Shown: positions 1 to 7,483 of the stretch, one piece after another
Position numbering within the stretch: the first letter of the stretch is position 1
Layout of the letters: each line of letters begins with the position of its first letter
NCBI RefSeq assembly: GCF_000421145.1
Contig: NZ_ATWH01000013.1
Span: forward strand, 40,980 to 104,979
Direction of reading: 5' to 3'
Source: Glaciibacter superstes DSM 21135
GTDB taxonomy: Bacteria; Actinomycetota; Actinomycetes; Actinomycetales; Microbacteriaceae
DNA: 64,000 nucleotides
Made by a program: the position numbers and the translations under genes
The notes under the pieces: model-generated
Database searches by the model: none
What the model saw: the letters and a program-made list of their open reading frames with translations, nothing else
What the model was told of the DNA's origin: nothing

Positions 1-53
1 CTCAGCCTGACCCCTCAGCCTGACCCCTCAGCCTGACCCCTCAGCCTGACCCC
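1..53. repeat. 13-bp tandem repeat, at least four copies
   Basis: The unit CTCAGCCTGACCC is repeated four times at positions 1-13, 14-26, 27-39 and 40-52 with no mismatch, and then breaks off. It touches the window edge, so it probably continues upstream. Because the period is not a multiple of three, the TGA in the unit falls in all three plus-strand frames (8-10, 21-23, 34-36). Any upstream gene entering here must stop. Confidence 0.95.
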
Positions 54-59
54 TATGAT
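54..59 (+). promoter_or_regulatory. -10 box TATGAT, leaderless start of the first gene
   Basis: TATGAT lies exactly 6 nt before the GTG at 66, directly after the tandem repeat. No Shine-Dalgarno sequence is present. The spacing is that expected if transcription starts at the start codon. Confidence 0.55.
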
Positions 60-65
60 TGACGC

Positions 66-728
66 GTGACGGGGGATGAAGCCGGAGATGCGGTCGGCGT
101 GACGCCTGTGGGCGGGGGCAGGAGCCGGCTGCGCGCCCGGTTGACGACCGGGGCATCCCGGCTGACGCTGAAGTGGCTCAGCCGGATTGCCTTCGTGCTC
201 ATCCTTGCCGCGTCCGCCCTGTTCGGTGGCCTGAACGATGCCGAGGCAGCACCGATTCCGGTGCTGGCCGCCGGCGAGACCCACCTTGGCACGCCACTGA
301 ACGTCACTGTCACTCGAGCCGTGGTTCTTGACGAGATCGAGGGCGTCGGCATCACCGCCCAACCGGGCAACAGGCTGATTCTCGTCGTCGTTGAACTGGA
401 AAACACCTGGACCAGCCCATTGGCGACCGGTGCTGCCGCAATCAGAATCGACGGATTGATGACTCCCGCGGTGACGGATGCGCCTGCCGGGGTGTTCCGC
501 CTCGCCGACGAGAGCAACATCAGTCGGCTGCAACCCCGTCTCGAGACCGAGGTGGCGTTCATCTGGGAGATTGCGGCCGATGTTCTCGCCGACGAAGACC
601 CGATCACCGTGAACATCTACGACCAGTCATTGTTCACCTTCACCTCGGTTGCGGTCGGCGAACAGTGGACCAATCCAGTGCTGGCCGCGACGATTTCCCT
701 CCCGGTCGAAGACCTGGACCTGCAGTGA
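66..728 (+). CDS. membrane-anchored extracytoplasmic protein, unknown function
   Basis: This 220-residue protein has a basic N-terminus, one hydrophobic segment at about residues 38-55 and a possible signal cleavage after AEA near residue 61. The outside part begins with 'ETHLGTPLNVTVTRAVV' and contains 'ILVVVELENTW', which looks like a small beta-sandwich of the DUF4352 kind (inference from pattern only). The GTG start at 66 was chosen from the leaderless -10 box. Its TGA overlaps the GTG of the next gene, so the three genes 66-1923 are translationally coupled. I do not recognise a specific function; partner proteins at a cell-surface complex are plausible. Confidence 0.75.
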   Translation: MTGDEAGDAVGVTPVGGGRSRLRARLTTGASRLTLKWLSRIAFVLILAASALFGGLNDAEAAPIPVLAAGETHLGTPLNVTVTRAVVLDEIEGVGITAQPGNRLILVVVELENTWTSPLATGAAAIRIDGLMTPAVTDAPAGVFRLADESNISRLQPRLETEVAFIWEIAADVLADEDPITVNIYDQSLFTFTSVAVGEQWTNPVLAATISLPVEDLDLQ

Positions 729-754
729 AGGGAACCGCAGTGAAGGGAACCGCA
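725..754 (+). repeat. 15-bp perfect tandem duplication at a gene start
   Basis: GTGAAGGGAACCGCA occurs twice, at 725-739 and 740-754. Each copy begins with an in-frame GTG. The AAGGGA of the first copy sits 6 nt before the second GTG and would work as its ribosome binding site. Confidence 0.95.
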
Positions 755-1330
755 CTGGTCCGCCGCGTCCTGAACGGCACAGCCCTGCTCGCGCTCCTTG
801 TCGTGGCGGGGTTTATCGCGAACACTGCCCCGACAGAAAGCGTCGAGCAAGCGGCGATGCCGGTCACCGGATCGATCGGTGACACCCTCACCGGGCGAAA
901 CCTGGTGGTGACAGTGGATTCCGCACTCGTTGCGAAGACGCCGAGGGCGGCGAACGGCAGCTGGCTGGCGGACTCCACCGGAACCTGGCTGGTCGTCGAC
1001 ATCACGGCCCGCTGCGGAGATGAAGTCTGCTCCCTGGGCTCCTCCAACCTGATCGTGGGTGACACGACCTGGTCGGCCACGGAACGTGCAACAGGGTTCA
1101 CCCTGGCGGGCCAGCGCCTCGACTCCGGGATCAATCGATCCGGCTCACTCTTGTTCGAGGTTCCCACCGACCTGTTCGAGAGCTCCGGCGGCAGAACGGC
1201 CCGGCTGGAGTTCGCCTCGCAGGTGGACACTCGCCTGGATTCCGTGCTGGTCTTCGAACTCGACCTGATCGACCTCGAGACGGTTGACGAGGTGGAGATC
1301 GAGCGTCCAACACTGGTCGGTGCGCCGTGA
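725..1330 (+). CDS. membrane-anchored extracytoplasmic protein, unknown function
   Basis: 201 residues if started at the GTG at 725 (which overlaps the previous stop as GTGA), or 196 if started at the duplicated GTG at 740. One transmembrane segment at about residues 15-33 is followed by an outside domain with 'GRNLVVTVDSALV' and 'TWLVVDITARC', the same layout as the upstream protein, so the two are probably diverged paralogues. Two cysteines in 'RCGDEVC' could form a disulfide. The stop again overlaps the start of the next gene by GTGA. Function unknown. Confidence 0.75.
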   Translation: MKGTAVKGTALVRRVLNGTALLALLVVAGFIANTAPTESVEQAAMPVTGSIGDTLTGRNLVVTVDSALVAKTPRAANGSWLADSTGTWLVVDITARCGDEVCSLGSSNLIVGDTTWSATERATGFTLAGQRLDSGINRSGSLLFEVPTDLFESSGGRTARLEFASQVDTRLDSVLVFELDLIDLETVDEVEIERPTLVGAP

Positions 1331-1923
1331 GGCGCGGCATCGGGCGCGGATGGTGGCACCGGAACCGGTGGGGGCTCGCCGGGTTCGCACTCGTGCTTCC
1401 GCTCAGCCTGTGGCTGGTGTTCGCCAACGGCTGGTACTCGTATTACGAGTCCAGGCCGTCGCAGCCTCACTCCATCGATGCCGGAGCGGCAGAGAAATGG
1501 GCAGGGGGCGAATTCGCCATCCTCGCCGCAGAGCGGCTCGGCAACAATGATGGGTCCGGTGACGGCACGATCGAGAACCTTCCAGCCGGGACCGAACTCG
1601 TCACCGTGACGATGCGCGTGGTACCTCCACAACCTGACCATTCGTCATCGCAGTCAGAAACGCAGAATCCGTTTTACTGCACGATCCTGTTGACAGCGGC
1701 ATCCGGTGCCGGGCAATGGAATCCGCTCATGTCCGACGACTTCGGCTGGGAGCGCGACGCCGACGCCTCCATCGGCGGTTGCGACAGCGCGCAGGAAGGC
1801 TCCTACCTGGTGCAATCATCGTTCCTGGTGCCGACAAGCGCAGAAGACGACCTTCGCCTGCGTGTCGTCAGCGCCGATCGGCTGCCGGCGTATCTTGACC
1901 TGAAGCTTCCGTTCGAGAGGTGA
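1327..1923 (+). CDS. membrane-anchored extracytoplasmic protein, unknown function
   Basis: 198 residues, GTG start coupled to the previous stop. One hydrophobic segment at about residues 14-35 follows an Arg/Trp-rich N-terminus. The outside part has two cysteines ('PFYCTILL', 'IGGCDSA') and ends in beta-rich sequence. It is the third member of the coupled set. Its last 56 bp overlap the 3' end of the convergent gene on the minus strand (1868-3301), which is unusual. No family could be named. Confidence 0.75.
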   Translation: MRRGIGRGWWHRNRWGLAGFALVLPLSLWLVFANGWYSYYESRPSQPHSIDAGAAEKWAGGEFAILAAERLGNNDGSGDGTIENLPAGTELVTVTMRVVPPQPDHSSSQSETQNPFYCTILLTAASGAGQWNPLMSDDFGWERDADASIGGCDSAQEGSYLVQSSFLVPTSAEDDLRLRVVSADRLPAYLDLKLPFER

Positions 1924-3301
1924 ACGGGACCGGCACGGCATCCGTCGCCGCAGGAATCAACGATGCCGTCGTGTCCGTCGCAGGCACGGAGGTGAGCTCA
2001 TCCGTTCCCGCGATCGCTTCCACGACGGAACTGGTGTCGTTCGTGCTGGTGCGGCGGCGCTCGAGGGCGGCGAGCGAATAGTCGTACGCGGCAGCGACGA
2101 GTGCGATTCGGAGCGGCTCGAGGACGAGTGCAACAAGGAACACCAGGATCGGGCTGGTGGCGAACCAGAAGTCGATTGCGTGCGGGCCGATGGCGCGCAG
2201 CAGTGCCGAAGCGAGCCAGCCGCTCCCTGCTTCGAGTGCCGTGTAAGCCAGCACGAACACGCCGAGGGGGACCGCGCCGGCCCGCCACATCAGCAGAACG
2301 GATGCCGTGAGCGGCTTGACCCGCCCGGCCAGGCTGCCGAACACCTCGTTTCCGCGCGCCCGCAGCCACGACGGAAGCCCGGTGATCCGCTTCGAAGCCA
2401 GGGCATAGATGGTGCCGGCGCGTCCGCCGACTGGCACGAAATCGAGCTTCTGCGCGGCGATCGCGCGTCCATACACGACGCCGGCGATCGTCAGCCAGGC
2501 CAGTGGGAGGAAGAGGAGCCCAGCGGCCTCACCGAGGAGCCAGCTCACCGCATTCCAGATCCAGTCGAGCGCATCGAACGTGGAGAGAGCGTGCTCACGT
2601 ACCCCGTCCCACCAGACCACAAGCGCTCGGTCGCCGACCCAGGATCCACCGAGTGCAAACATCTCCTGCACCACGAGCGCTGCCAGGAACACCCAAACCG
2701 TTTCGAGGTAGGCAGACACGAAGCGGGTCCAGCCGGCTAGTGAGCCGGCATATCGTCTCAGGAGGTGGCGACCGGTGTATGCCAGGACAGTGACGCCGAT
2801 CGTCAGTGGATTGAGGCCGAGGGTGAGGCCCCTGCCGAATACCGGATCCACCGGCCCCCAGGCCTGCGAAAGCGCATCACTCGCGTACTGCGCCACGTCG
2901 TCGGCGAGGAAACCCCAGGCCGTGTAGAACGCGATGAACGGCAGGATGCTGGCGGTGAGGACCTCCCAGAACCTGGCCTGCGCGCTCGAAGGCTCTGGCG
3001 GTGCAAGTGGGACGGGTTGCTCGAGTGCGTGATCCTCGAGCTCAGCTCGCGCCTCGGATTCGGCCGCAGTGAATGCCCGCATATGGCTTCGGAGCACCAG
3101 GAACATGCAGATGAATGACGCAACCCTGGCCAGGATGGCGATTGGAAGAATAAAGAAGGCGGCGAGGGCCGAGGTTGAGCCGATCCAGCCGGCAAGGTCG
3201 ATGACCAGGTAGTGCACCAGGTACCCGGCCAGGTAGATGCCGAGCAGAAGGGGCCACGCGGCCGCAACCAGTCGCAACGCATGCCACGGAATCCACCCCA
3301 C
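1868..3301 (-). CDS. multi-pass integral membrane protein, unknown function
   Basis: 477 residues with about nine hydrophobic segments spread over residues 10-400, a charged linker rich in Glu and Pro near residues 75-105 ('VPLAPPEPSSAQARF'), and a hydrophilic Thr/Ser/Ala-rich C-terminal tail of about 65 residues that looks cytoplasmic and disordered. The GTG start at 3301 is set by a leaderless -10 box. It converges with, and overlaps by 56 bp, the three-gene set on the plus strand; whether they act together is inference. No motif for transport or catalysis was recognised. Confidence 0.75.
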   Translation of the reverse strand: MGWIPWHALRLVAAAWPLLLGIYLAGYLVHYLVIDLAGWIGSTSALAAFFILPIAILARVASFICMFLVLRSHMRAFTAAESEARAELEDHALEQPVPLAPPEPSSAQARFWEVLTASILPFIAFYTAWGFLADDVAQYASDALSQAWGPVDPVFGRGLTLGLNPLTIGVTVLAYTGRHLLRRYAGSLAGWTRFVSAYLETVWVFLAALVVQEMFALGGSWVGDRALVVWWDGVREHALSTFDALDWIWNAVSWLLGEAAGLLFLPLAWLTIAGVVYGRAIAAQKLDFVPVGGRAGTIYALASKRITGLPSWLRARGNEVFGSLAGRVKPLTASVLLMWRAGAVPLGVFVLAYTALEAGSGWLASALLRAIGPHAIDFWFATSPILVFLVALVLEPLRIALVAAAYDYSLAALERRRTSTNDTSSVVEAIAGTDELTSVPATDTTASLIPAATDAVPVPFTSRTEASGQDTPAADRR

Positions 3302-3307
3302 GCGCTT

Positions 3308-3313
3308 ACTTTA
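3308..3313 (-). promoter_or_regulatory. -10 box TAAAGT, leaderless
   Basis: On the minus strand TAAAGT is followed by 6 nt (AAGCGC) and then the GTG start at 3301. Confidence 0.5.
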
Positions 3314-3372
3314 GCGGGCGCTGTGCGCGGGCGCGTGGCCGGTTCGTCGGTGGATGGGGATCGTCTCAATAT

Positions 3373-3391
3373 TAGGACGATAACTGTCCTA
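3373..3391 (+). promoter_or_regulatory. inverted repeat, likely operator of the ABC exporter
   Basis: TAGGAC-gataact-GTCCTA has perfect 6-bp arms around a 7-nt centre. It lies just upstream of the -10 box at 3401 and inside an A/T-richer patch. Drug-exporter operons of this type are often controlled by MarR, PadR or TetR proteins, but no such gene is adjacent. Confidence 0.5.
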
Positions 3392-3400
3392 TTGCCCTTC

Positions 3401-3406
3401 TAGCCT
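3401..3406 (+). promoter_or_regulatory. -10 box TAGCCT, leaderless
   Basis: TAGCCT is followed by 6 nt and the ATG at 3413. There is no Shine-Dalgarno sequence. Confidence 0.5.
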
Positions 3407-3412
3407 GCCGGT

Positions 3413-4456
3413 ATGACAACACACACCGAAGGCACAACAATGATCAGGGCGCGGGGCCTCGGCAAGACCTTCCCCGCCAAGGGCGGCGGGGTTCAGGCCG
3501 TGAAATCGTTCGACCTCGACGTCGAACGCGGCGAGCTCGTCGCCTTCCTCGGGCCGAACGGGGCCGGAAAGTCCACGACACTGCGGTTGCTGACCACGCT
3601 GCTGCCCGCGACCAGTGGCGAGGCGACCGTGGTCGGCTGTGATATCCGTCGCGACCCTGCCGGCGTTCGCAGGAGTATCGGCTACATCGGCCAGGGGGAT
3701 TCGGCCGGGCACTCGCAGCGGGTGCGTGACGAGCTGCTCAGTCAGGGCGCGTTCTACGGGCTCAGCAGGCGTGACACCCTGGCGCGGGCCGACGAGCTGA
3801 TCGAGTCGCTCGACCTCGGTGCGCTCGCGCACCGGCAGGTGCAGGCGCTTTCCGGCGGCCAGAAGCGGCGGCTCGACATTGCACTCGGCCTGATTCATCG
3901 GCCGGAACTGCTGTTCCTCGACGAACCGTCGACCGGGCTCGACCCGCAGAGCAGGGCCAACCTGTGGCAGCACATTGTCGACCTTCGAAACCGCTACGGC
4001 ACCACGATCTTCCTCACCACCCACTACCTCGACGAGGCAGACCAGCTCGCCGAGCGCGTCATGGTGATGGACCACGGCACCGTCATCGCCGACGACACGG
4101 CGACCGCGCTGAAGGACAGCCTCGCCGGTGACCTGATCACCCTCAGCTTCGAGACAGCGACGGATGCCGCTGCTGCGGCTTCGCACATCGGCGGAACTGC
4201 GGTCGGGACCAGGGTGACCCTGACTACCCACCGGGGAGAAGAGGCCGTGCCGCATCTCATTCGCTCGCTGGACGATGCCCGCATTCCGCTGGTCGGGGTG
4301 ACCCACCGCCAACCGACCCTCGACGACGTGTTCCTCGCCCTGACGGGCAGGAGCCTGCGGGAAGAGGGTCAGGCGCACGCCAACAACACCGAGAACAACA
4401 ACGAGAACAACAACGAGAACAACAACGAGAACAACACCGAGGAGGCAGCAGCATGA
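3413..4456 (+). CDS. DrrA-type ABC exporter ATP-binding protein
   Basis: 347 residues. Walker A 'GPNGAGKSTTL' near residue 45, signature 'LSGGQKRRLDIALGL', and Walker B 'LLFLDEPSTGLDP', followed by the DrrA-type C-terminal region ('DARIPLVGVTHRQPTLDDVFLALTG'). It would energise the permease at 4453-5289, with which it overlaps by ATGA. Members of this family export hydrophobic drugs, lipids or antibiotics; the substrate here is unknown. Oddity: the C-terminus ends in a low-complexity tail of Glu-Asn-Asn-Asn repeats coded by a 12-bp tandem repeat, not part of the domain. Regulation may involve the inverted repeat at 3373-3391. Confidence 0.93.
   Translation: MTTHTEGTTMIRARGLGKTFPAKGGGVQAVKSFDLDVERGELVAFLGPNGAGKSTTLRLLTTLLPATSGEATVVGCDIRRDPAGVRRSIGYIGQGDSAGHSQRVRDELLSQGAFYGLSRRDTLARADELIESLDLGALAHRQVQALSGGQKRRLDIALGLIHRPELLFLDEPSTGLDPQSRANLWQHIVDLRNRYGTTIFLTTHYLDEADQLAERVMVMDHGTVIADDTATALKDSLAGDLITLSFETATDAAAAASHIGGTAVGTRVTLTTHRGEEAVPHLIRSLDDARIPLVGVTHRQPTLDDVFLALTGRSLREEGQAHANNTENNNENNNENNNENNTEEAAA
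4391..4438 (+). repeat. 12-bp in-frame tandem repeat (ENNN)
   Basis: The unit GAGAACAACAAC is present at 4391, 4403 and 4415, with a fourth copy at 4427 ending ACC. It encodes ENNN repeats at the C-terminus of the ABC ATPase. Such repeats can change copy number by slippage without breaking the frame. Confidence 0.95.
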
Positions 4457-5289
4457 ACACCCTGACCGAGACCGCGACCGCGACCGGATCATCGATCGCG
4501 AGCGTCGCGGCATCCGTCGCGCCACCCGCGATGCGTCGCACCAACCTCGCCACCGACACCTGGAACGTGCTGGTGCGAGAGCTTCGGCCCGTCATGCGCG
4601 ACCCGTTCAGCGCGCTGTTCAGCCTGATCCAGCCGCTGATATTCCTCGGCCTGTTCGGGCCGCTGCTGGTCGCATCGAGTGGAGCGCCTGCGGGGGAGAC
4701 CCTGCAGTGGTTCGTGCCGGGCATCCTCGTGATGGTGGCGCTGTTCGGCACGGCGTCGACGGGCGCGAACCTGCTCTCAGAGATGCAGACCGGCTCGCAC
4801 GAGCGCACACTCGTTGCACCCCTCTCGCGCAGTGCGCTGCTGATCGGGCGGGCGCTCAAGGAGGTCGTGCCGCTGACCGTGCAGGCCGTGCTGGTGTGCC
4901 TGGTCGCGCTTCCGTTCGGTTTCACCGTGAATGTGCCAGGACTGCTGATCGGGCTTGTGCTGCTGGCGATCTTCGGCATTGGCTTCGGTGCCCTCAGTTA
5001 CAGCGTCGCGCTGGCCTGCCGCAGCCGCGACTGGATGTTCTGGGTCATCCACCAGACCCTGATCTTTCCGCTGATGATTCTCTCCGGCATGCTGTTGCCG
5101 CTGGACGACGGCCCGGCCTGGATGAAGGTGGCGGCAGCGGTCAACCCGCTCAGCTACGTCGTCGACGCGGAACGGGCGCTGTTCGCCGGTTCGCTGGCCG
5201 AAATTGCGGTGCTCGGAGGCTTCATCGCAGCGCTCGCCACCGCGGCGGTCGGTCTGGCCGTCGGCATCCGTGCCATGCGCCGCTTCTGA
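4453..5289 (+). CDS. DrrB-type ABC-2 exporter permease
   Basis: 278 residues with about six transmembrane segments. The cytoplasmic N-terminus carries the family's 'LVRELRPVMRDPF' region, and the segment 'GMLLPLDDGPAWMKVAAAVNPLSYVVDAERALF' region typical of ABC-2 permeases lies near the C-terminal third. The ATG overlaps the ATPase stop, preceded by GGAGG. With 3413-4456 it forms a complete two-gene exporter. Substrate unknown. Confidence 0.93.
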   Translation: MNTLTETATATGSSIASVAASVAPPAMRRTNLATDTWNVLVRELRPVMRDPFSALFSLIQPLIFLGLFGPLLVASSGAPAGETLQWFVPGILVMVALFGTASTGANLLSEMQTGSHERTLVAPLSRSALLIGRALKEVVPLTVQAVLVCLVALPFGFTVNVPGLLIGLVLLAIFGIGFGALSYSVALACRSRDWMFWVIHQTLIFPLMILSGMLLPLDDGPAWMKVAAAVNPLSYVVDAERALFAGSLAEIAVLGGFIAALATAAVGLAVGIRAMRRF

Positions 5290-5298
5290 CTGTGACCT

Positions 5299-5342
5299 TT
5301 CCGGTCGAGAGTGCCCGTTCCGCCGGGCACTCTCGACCGGAA
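5299..5342. terminator. strong bidirectional hairpin between convergent genes
   Basis: Perfect 19-bp arms at 5299-5317 and 5324-5342 (arm core CCGGTCGAGAGTGCCCG) enclose a 6-nt loop. It separates the convergent ABC permease (ends 5289) and CoA-binding gene (ends 5365). A third copy of the word GGCACTCTCG follows at 5345-5354, so the left arm has two possible partners. There is no T-run. Confidence 0.8.
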
Positions 5343-5364
5343 CAGGCACTCTCGCTGTGGGTGC

Positions 5365-5976
5365 CTAGCGGATGGTCTTGCGGGCCGTGATCTGGCCGGT
5401 GTCGAAGCCGAGGAGGTGCAGTCCGCCGTGGAAGCGAGCGTGCTCGATCTTGATGCAGCGGTCCATCACCACGGTGAGCCCCTTCGACTCGCCATAGAGG
5501 GCGGCATCCTGGTTCCAGATCCCGAGCTGCACCCAGATCGTCGGGGCCCCGATGGCGACGACGTCGTCGATGACCGCCGGGATGTCGCTTCCGCGACGGA
5601 ACACGTCGACGATGTCTGGCACCTCCGGCAACGAGGCGAGGTCTGGGTACGCCTTCTGGCCGAGGATCGTGTCGGCGTTGGGGTTCACGAAATACACCCG
5701 GTAGTCGCTCGACTGCTGCAGGTACGTGCCCACGAAGTAGCTTGACCTGGCGGGGTTCGGCGATGCGCCGACGATCGCGATCGACTTCGCTTCACGCAGG
5801 AGCCTCAGCCTGGCCTTCGCGTCCGGTCCGACCCAGGAGCGCTGGGAGCGCAGCAGCTTCGCCAGCGGCGAGTCCGCCGGCACGTCACAGCTGAGCCCGT
5901 TGGCCAGCTGCACGGTTTCTGAGGTCGTTCCTGAAACGGATGCTGCGGCGTCCGTCGCCTGCTCGGTCGCGCTCAT
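5365..5976 (-). CDS. CoA-binding domain protein
   Basis: 203 residues. The core from about residue 60 is a Rossmann-type CoA-binding domain: 'KSIAIVGASPNPARSSYFVG' region, then 'VYFVNPNADTILGQKAYPDL', 'IVDVFRRGSDIPAVIDDVV', 'IWVQLGIWNQDAA' and the conserved 'DRCIKIEH' near the end. These match the single-domain YccU/acyl-CoA-synthetase-like CoA-binding family, whose role is not well defined. About 45 N-terminal residues are extra and low in conservation. Its ATG overlaps the metY stop by 4 bp, so it is co-translated with metY, suggesting a link with sulfur amino acid or CoA metabolism (inference). Confidence 0.88.
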   Translation of the reverse strand: MSATEQATDAAASVSGTTSETVQLANGLSCDVPADSPLAKLLRSQRSWVGPDAKARLRLLREAKSIAIVGASPNPARSSYFVGTYLQQSSDYRVYFVNPNADTILGQKAYPDLASLPEVPDIVDVFRRGSDIPAVIDDVVAIGAPTIWVQLGIWNQDAALYGESKGLTVVMDRCIKIEHARFHGGLHLLGFDTGQITARKTIR

Positions 5977-7268
5977 TTCGAACCTCCTGCGGCCTTGGCA
6001 AGGGCCTGGTCGAGATCGTAGATGATGTCTTCAACGTCTTCGATGCCCACACTAATCCGAACCAGGCCTGGCAGTGCACCGGCTGCGATGAGCTGGTCTT
6101 CTGAGAGCTGCGCATGGGTGGTCGACGCCGGGTGGATCACCAGCGTCTTCGCGTCGCCGATGTTGGCCAGGTGGCTGGCCAGGTCGACGGACTCGATGAA
6201 GGTGCGTCCGGCGTCGCGCCCGCCCTTCACGCCAAAACTGAACACCGAACCCGGACCCTTCGGGAGGTACTTGCGCCCACGCTCGTAGTGCGGGTGGCTC
6301 GGAAGCCCGGCCCATTTCACATAGTCGACGCGAGGGTCGGCCTCCAGCCATTCGGCGACGATGCGAGCATTCTCGACGTGGGCCCGCATGCGCAGCGGCA
6401 GCGTCTCAACGCCCTGGGCGAGCAGGAACGCGGAGTGCGGCGCGAGGGTCGGGCCGATGTCGCGCAACTGCTCGGCGCGGAGGCGCGTGAGGAAGGCGTA
6501 TTCGCCGAAGTTGCCCGACCACTGGAGTCCGCCGTAGCTCGGCACCGGCTCGCCGAACAGCGGGAACTTGTCGCTGTGCCAGTTGAAGCGGCCGCTCTCG
6601 ACGACCACGCCGCCGAGGGTGGTTCCGTGTCCGCCGAGGAATTTTGTCGCCGAATGGATGACGACGTCTGCGCCCCACTCGAACGGGCGGTTGAGATAGG
6701 GGGTGGCGACCGTGGAATCGATGATCAGCGGGATGCCGGCGGCGTGGGCCACCTCGGCGAGCCCCTCGATGTCGGCGACCTCGCCGGAGGGGTTGGCAAC
6801 GGTCTCGGCGAAGATCAGCTTGGTCTTGTCGGTGATGGCCGCGGCATAGTCGGCCGGGTCCGTGCCCTGCACGAAGGTGGTCTCGACGCCGAAGCGGCGG
6901 AGGGTCACGTCGAGCTGGGTAATCGAGCCGCCGTAGAGCTGGGCGCTCGAGACGATGTGGTCGCCCGCGCCGGCGAGGCTGGCGAAGGTGATGTATTGCG
7001 CTGAGAGGCCGCTGGCGGTGGCGACGGCGCCGAGTCCGCCTTCGAGGCTGGCGATGCGCTCCTCGAAGCTGGCGACGGTGGGGTTGGCCAGGCGCGAGTA
7101 CACGTTCCCGTACTTCTGCAGGGCAAAACGAGCCGCGGCATCCGCGGTGTCGTCGAAGACGAACGCGCTGGTCTGGTAGATCGGCAGCGCCCTCGCGCCG
7201 GTGACCTGGTCGGGGATATTGCCCGCGTGGATTGCGCGCGTGGTGAAGCCGTATTCGCGATCTGCCAT
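5973..7268 (-). CDS. metY: O-acetylhomoserine sulfhydrylase
   Basis: 431 residues, the usual length. It is a PLP enzyme of the Cys/Met metabolism family that makes homocysteine from O-acetylhomoserine and sulfide. Visible landmarks are 'TRAIHAGNIPDQVTGARA' at the N-terminus, the 'YSRLANPTV' cofactor loop, 'DSTVATPYLNRPFEWGAD', the PLP lysine in 'SATKFLGGHG', and 'GDAKTLVIHPASTTHAQL' near the C-terminus, which is typical of MetY rather than MetB. Start ATG 7268 is supported by a leaderless -10 box. It is followed without a gap by the CoA-binding gene. Confidence 0.95.
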   Translation of the reverse strand: MADREYGFTTRAIHAGNIPDQVTGARALPIYQTSAFVFDDTADAAARFALQKYGNVYSRLANPTVASFEERIASLEGGLGAVATASGLSAQYITFASLAGAGDHIVSSAQLYGGSITQLDVTLRRFGVETTFVQGTDPADYAAAITDKTKLIFAETVANPSGEVADIEGLAEVAHAAGIPLIIDSTVATPYLNRPFEWGADVVIHSATKFLGGHGTTLGGVVVESGRFNWHSDKFPLFGEPVPSYGGLQWSGNFGEYAFLTRLRAEQLRDIGPTLAPHSAFLLAQGVETLPLRMRAHVENARIVAEWLEADPRVDYVKWAGLPSHPHYERGRKYLPKGPGSVFSFGVKGGRDAGRTFIESVDLASHLANIGDAKTLVIHPASTTHAQLSEDQLIAAGALPGLVRISVGIEDVEDIIYDLDQALAKAAGGSK

Positions 7269-7274
7269 GGTGCA

Positions 7275-7280
7275 ACGCTA
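7275..7280 (-). promoter_or_regulatory. -10 box TAGCGT, leaderless metY promoter
   Basis: On the minus strand TAGCGT is followed by 6 nt (TGCACC) and the metY ATG. Confidence 0.5.
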
Positions 7281-7359
7281 GCCGGGCCGGGCTGCACGCC
7301 CGGCCGCATGCCGTAACACGGCGCAACGCGGGCTTCGCCGCGCACGCGGTTGTCGCTGT

Positions 7360-7420
7360 TTGCGCCGGGAATCGTCGTTGTAGCGGGGATTTTCGGCGTC
7401 AACGGCGATTCTGAACGCAC
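7360..7420. repeat. intergenic palindromic element, family A copy 1
   Basis: Arms GAATCGTCGTTG (7369-7380) and CAACGGCGATTC (7400-7411) pair with one mismatch around a 19-nt centre. The flanks also fit the family consensus (TGCGCCG left, AACGCAC right). It lies between divergent metY and the solA-like gene. Its centre (TAGCGGGGATTTTCGGCG) is nearly the same as that of copy 2 on the other side of the solA-like gene. Confidence 0.8.
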
Positions 7421-7483
7421 GAGGGCGCCGGCTGGCGGGCCAAACCGGGGAGACGGATGCCGGGGTGCGGCAGGATGGAGCGC

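Noticed and set aside
1-53. CRISPR array
   Set aside because: Units of 13 bp are joined without spacers; this is a plain tandem repeat.
3413-5289. Part of an antibiotic biosynthesis cluster
   Set aside because: No biosynthetic enzymes are nearby; the exporter stands alone.
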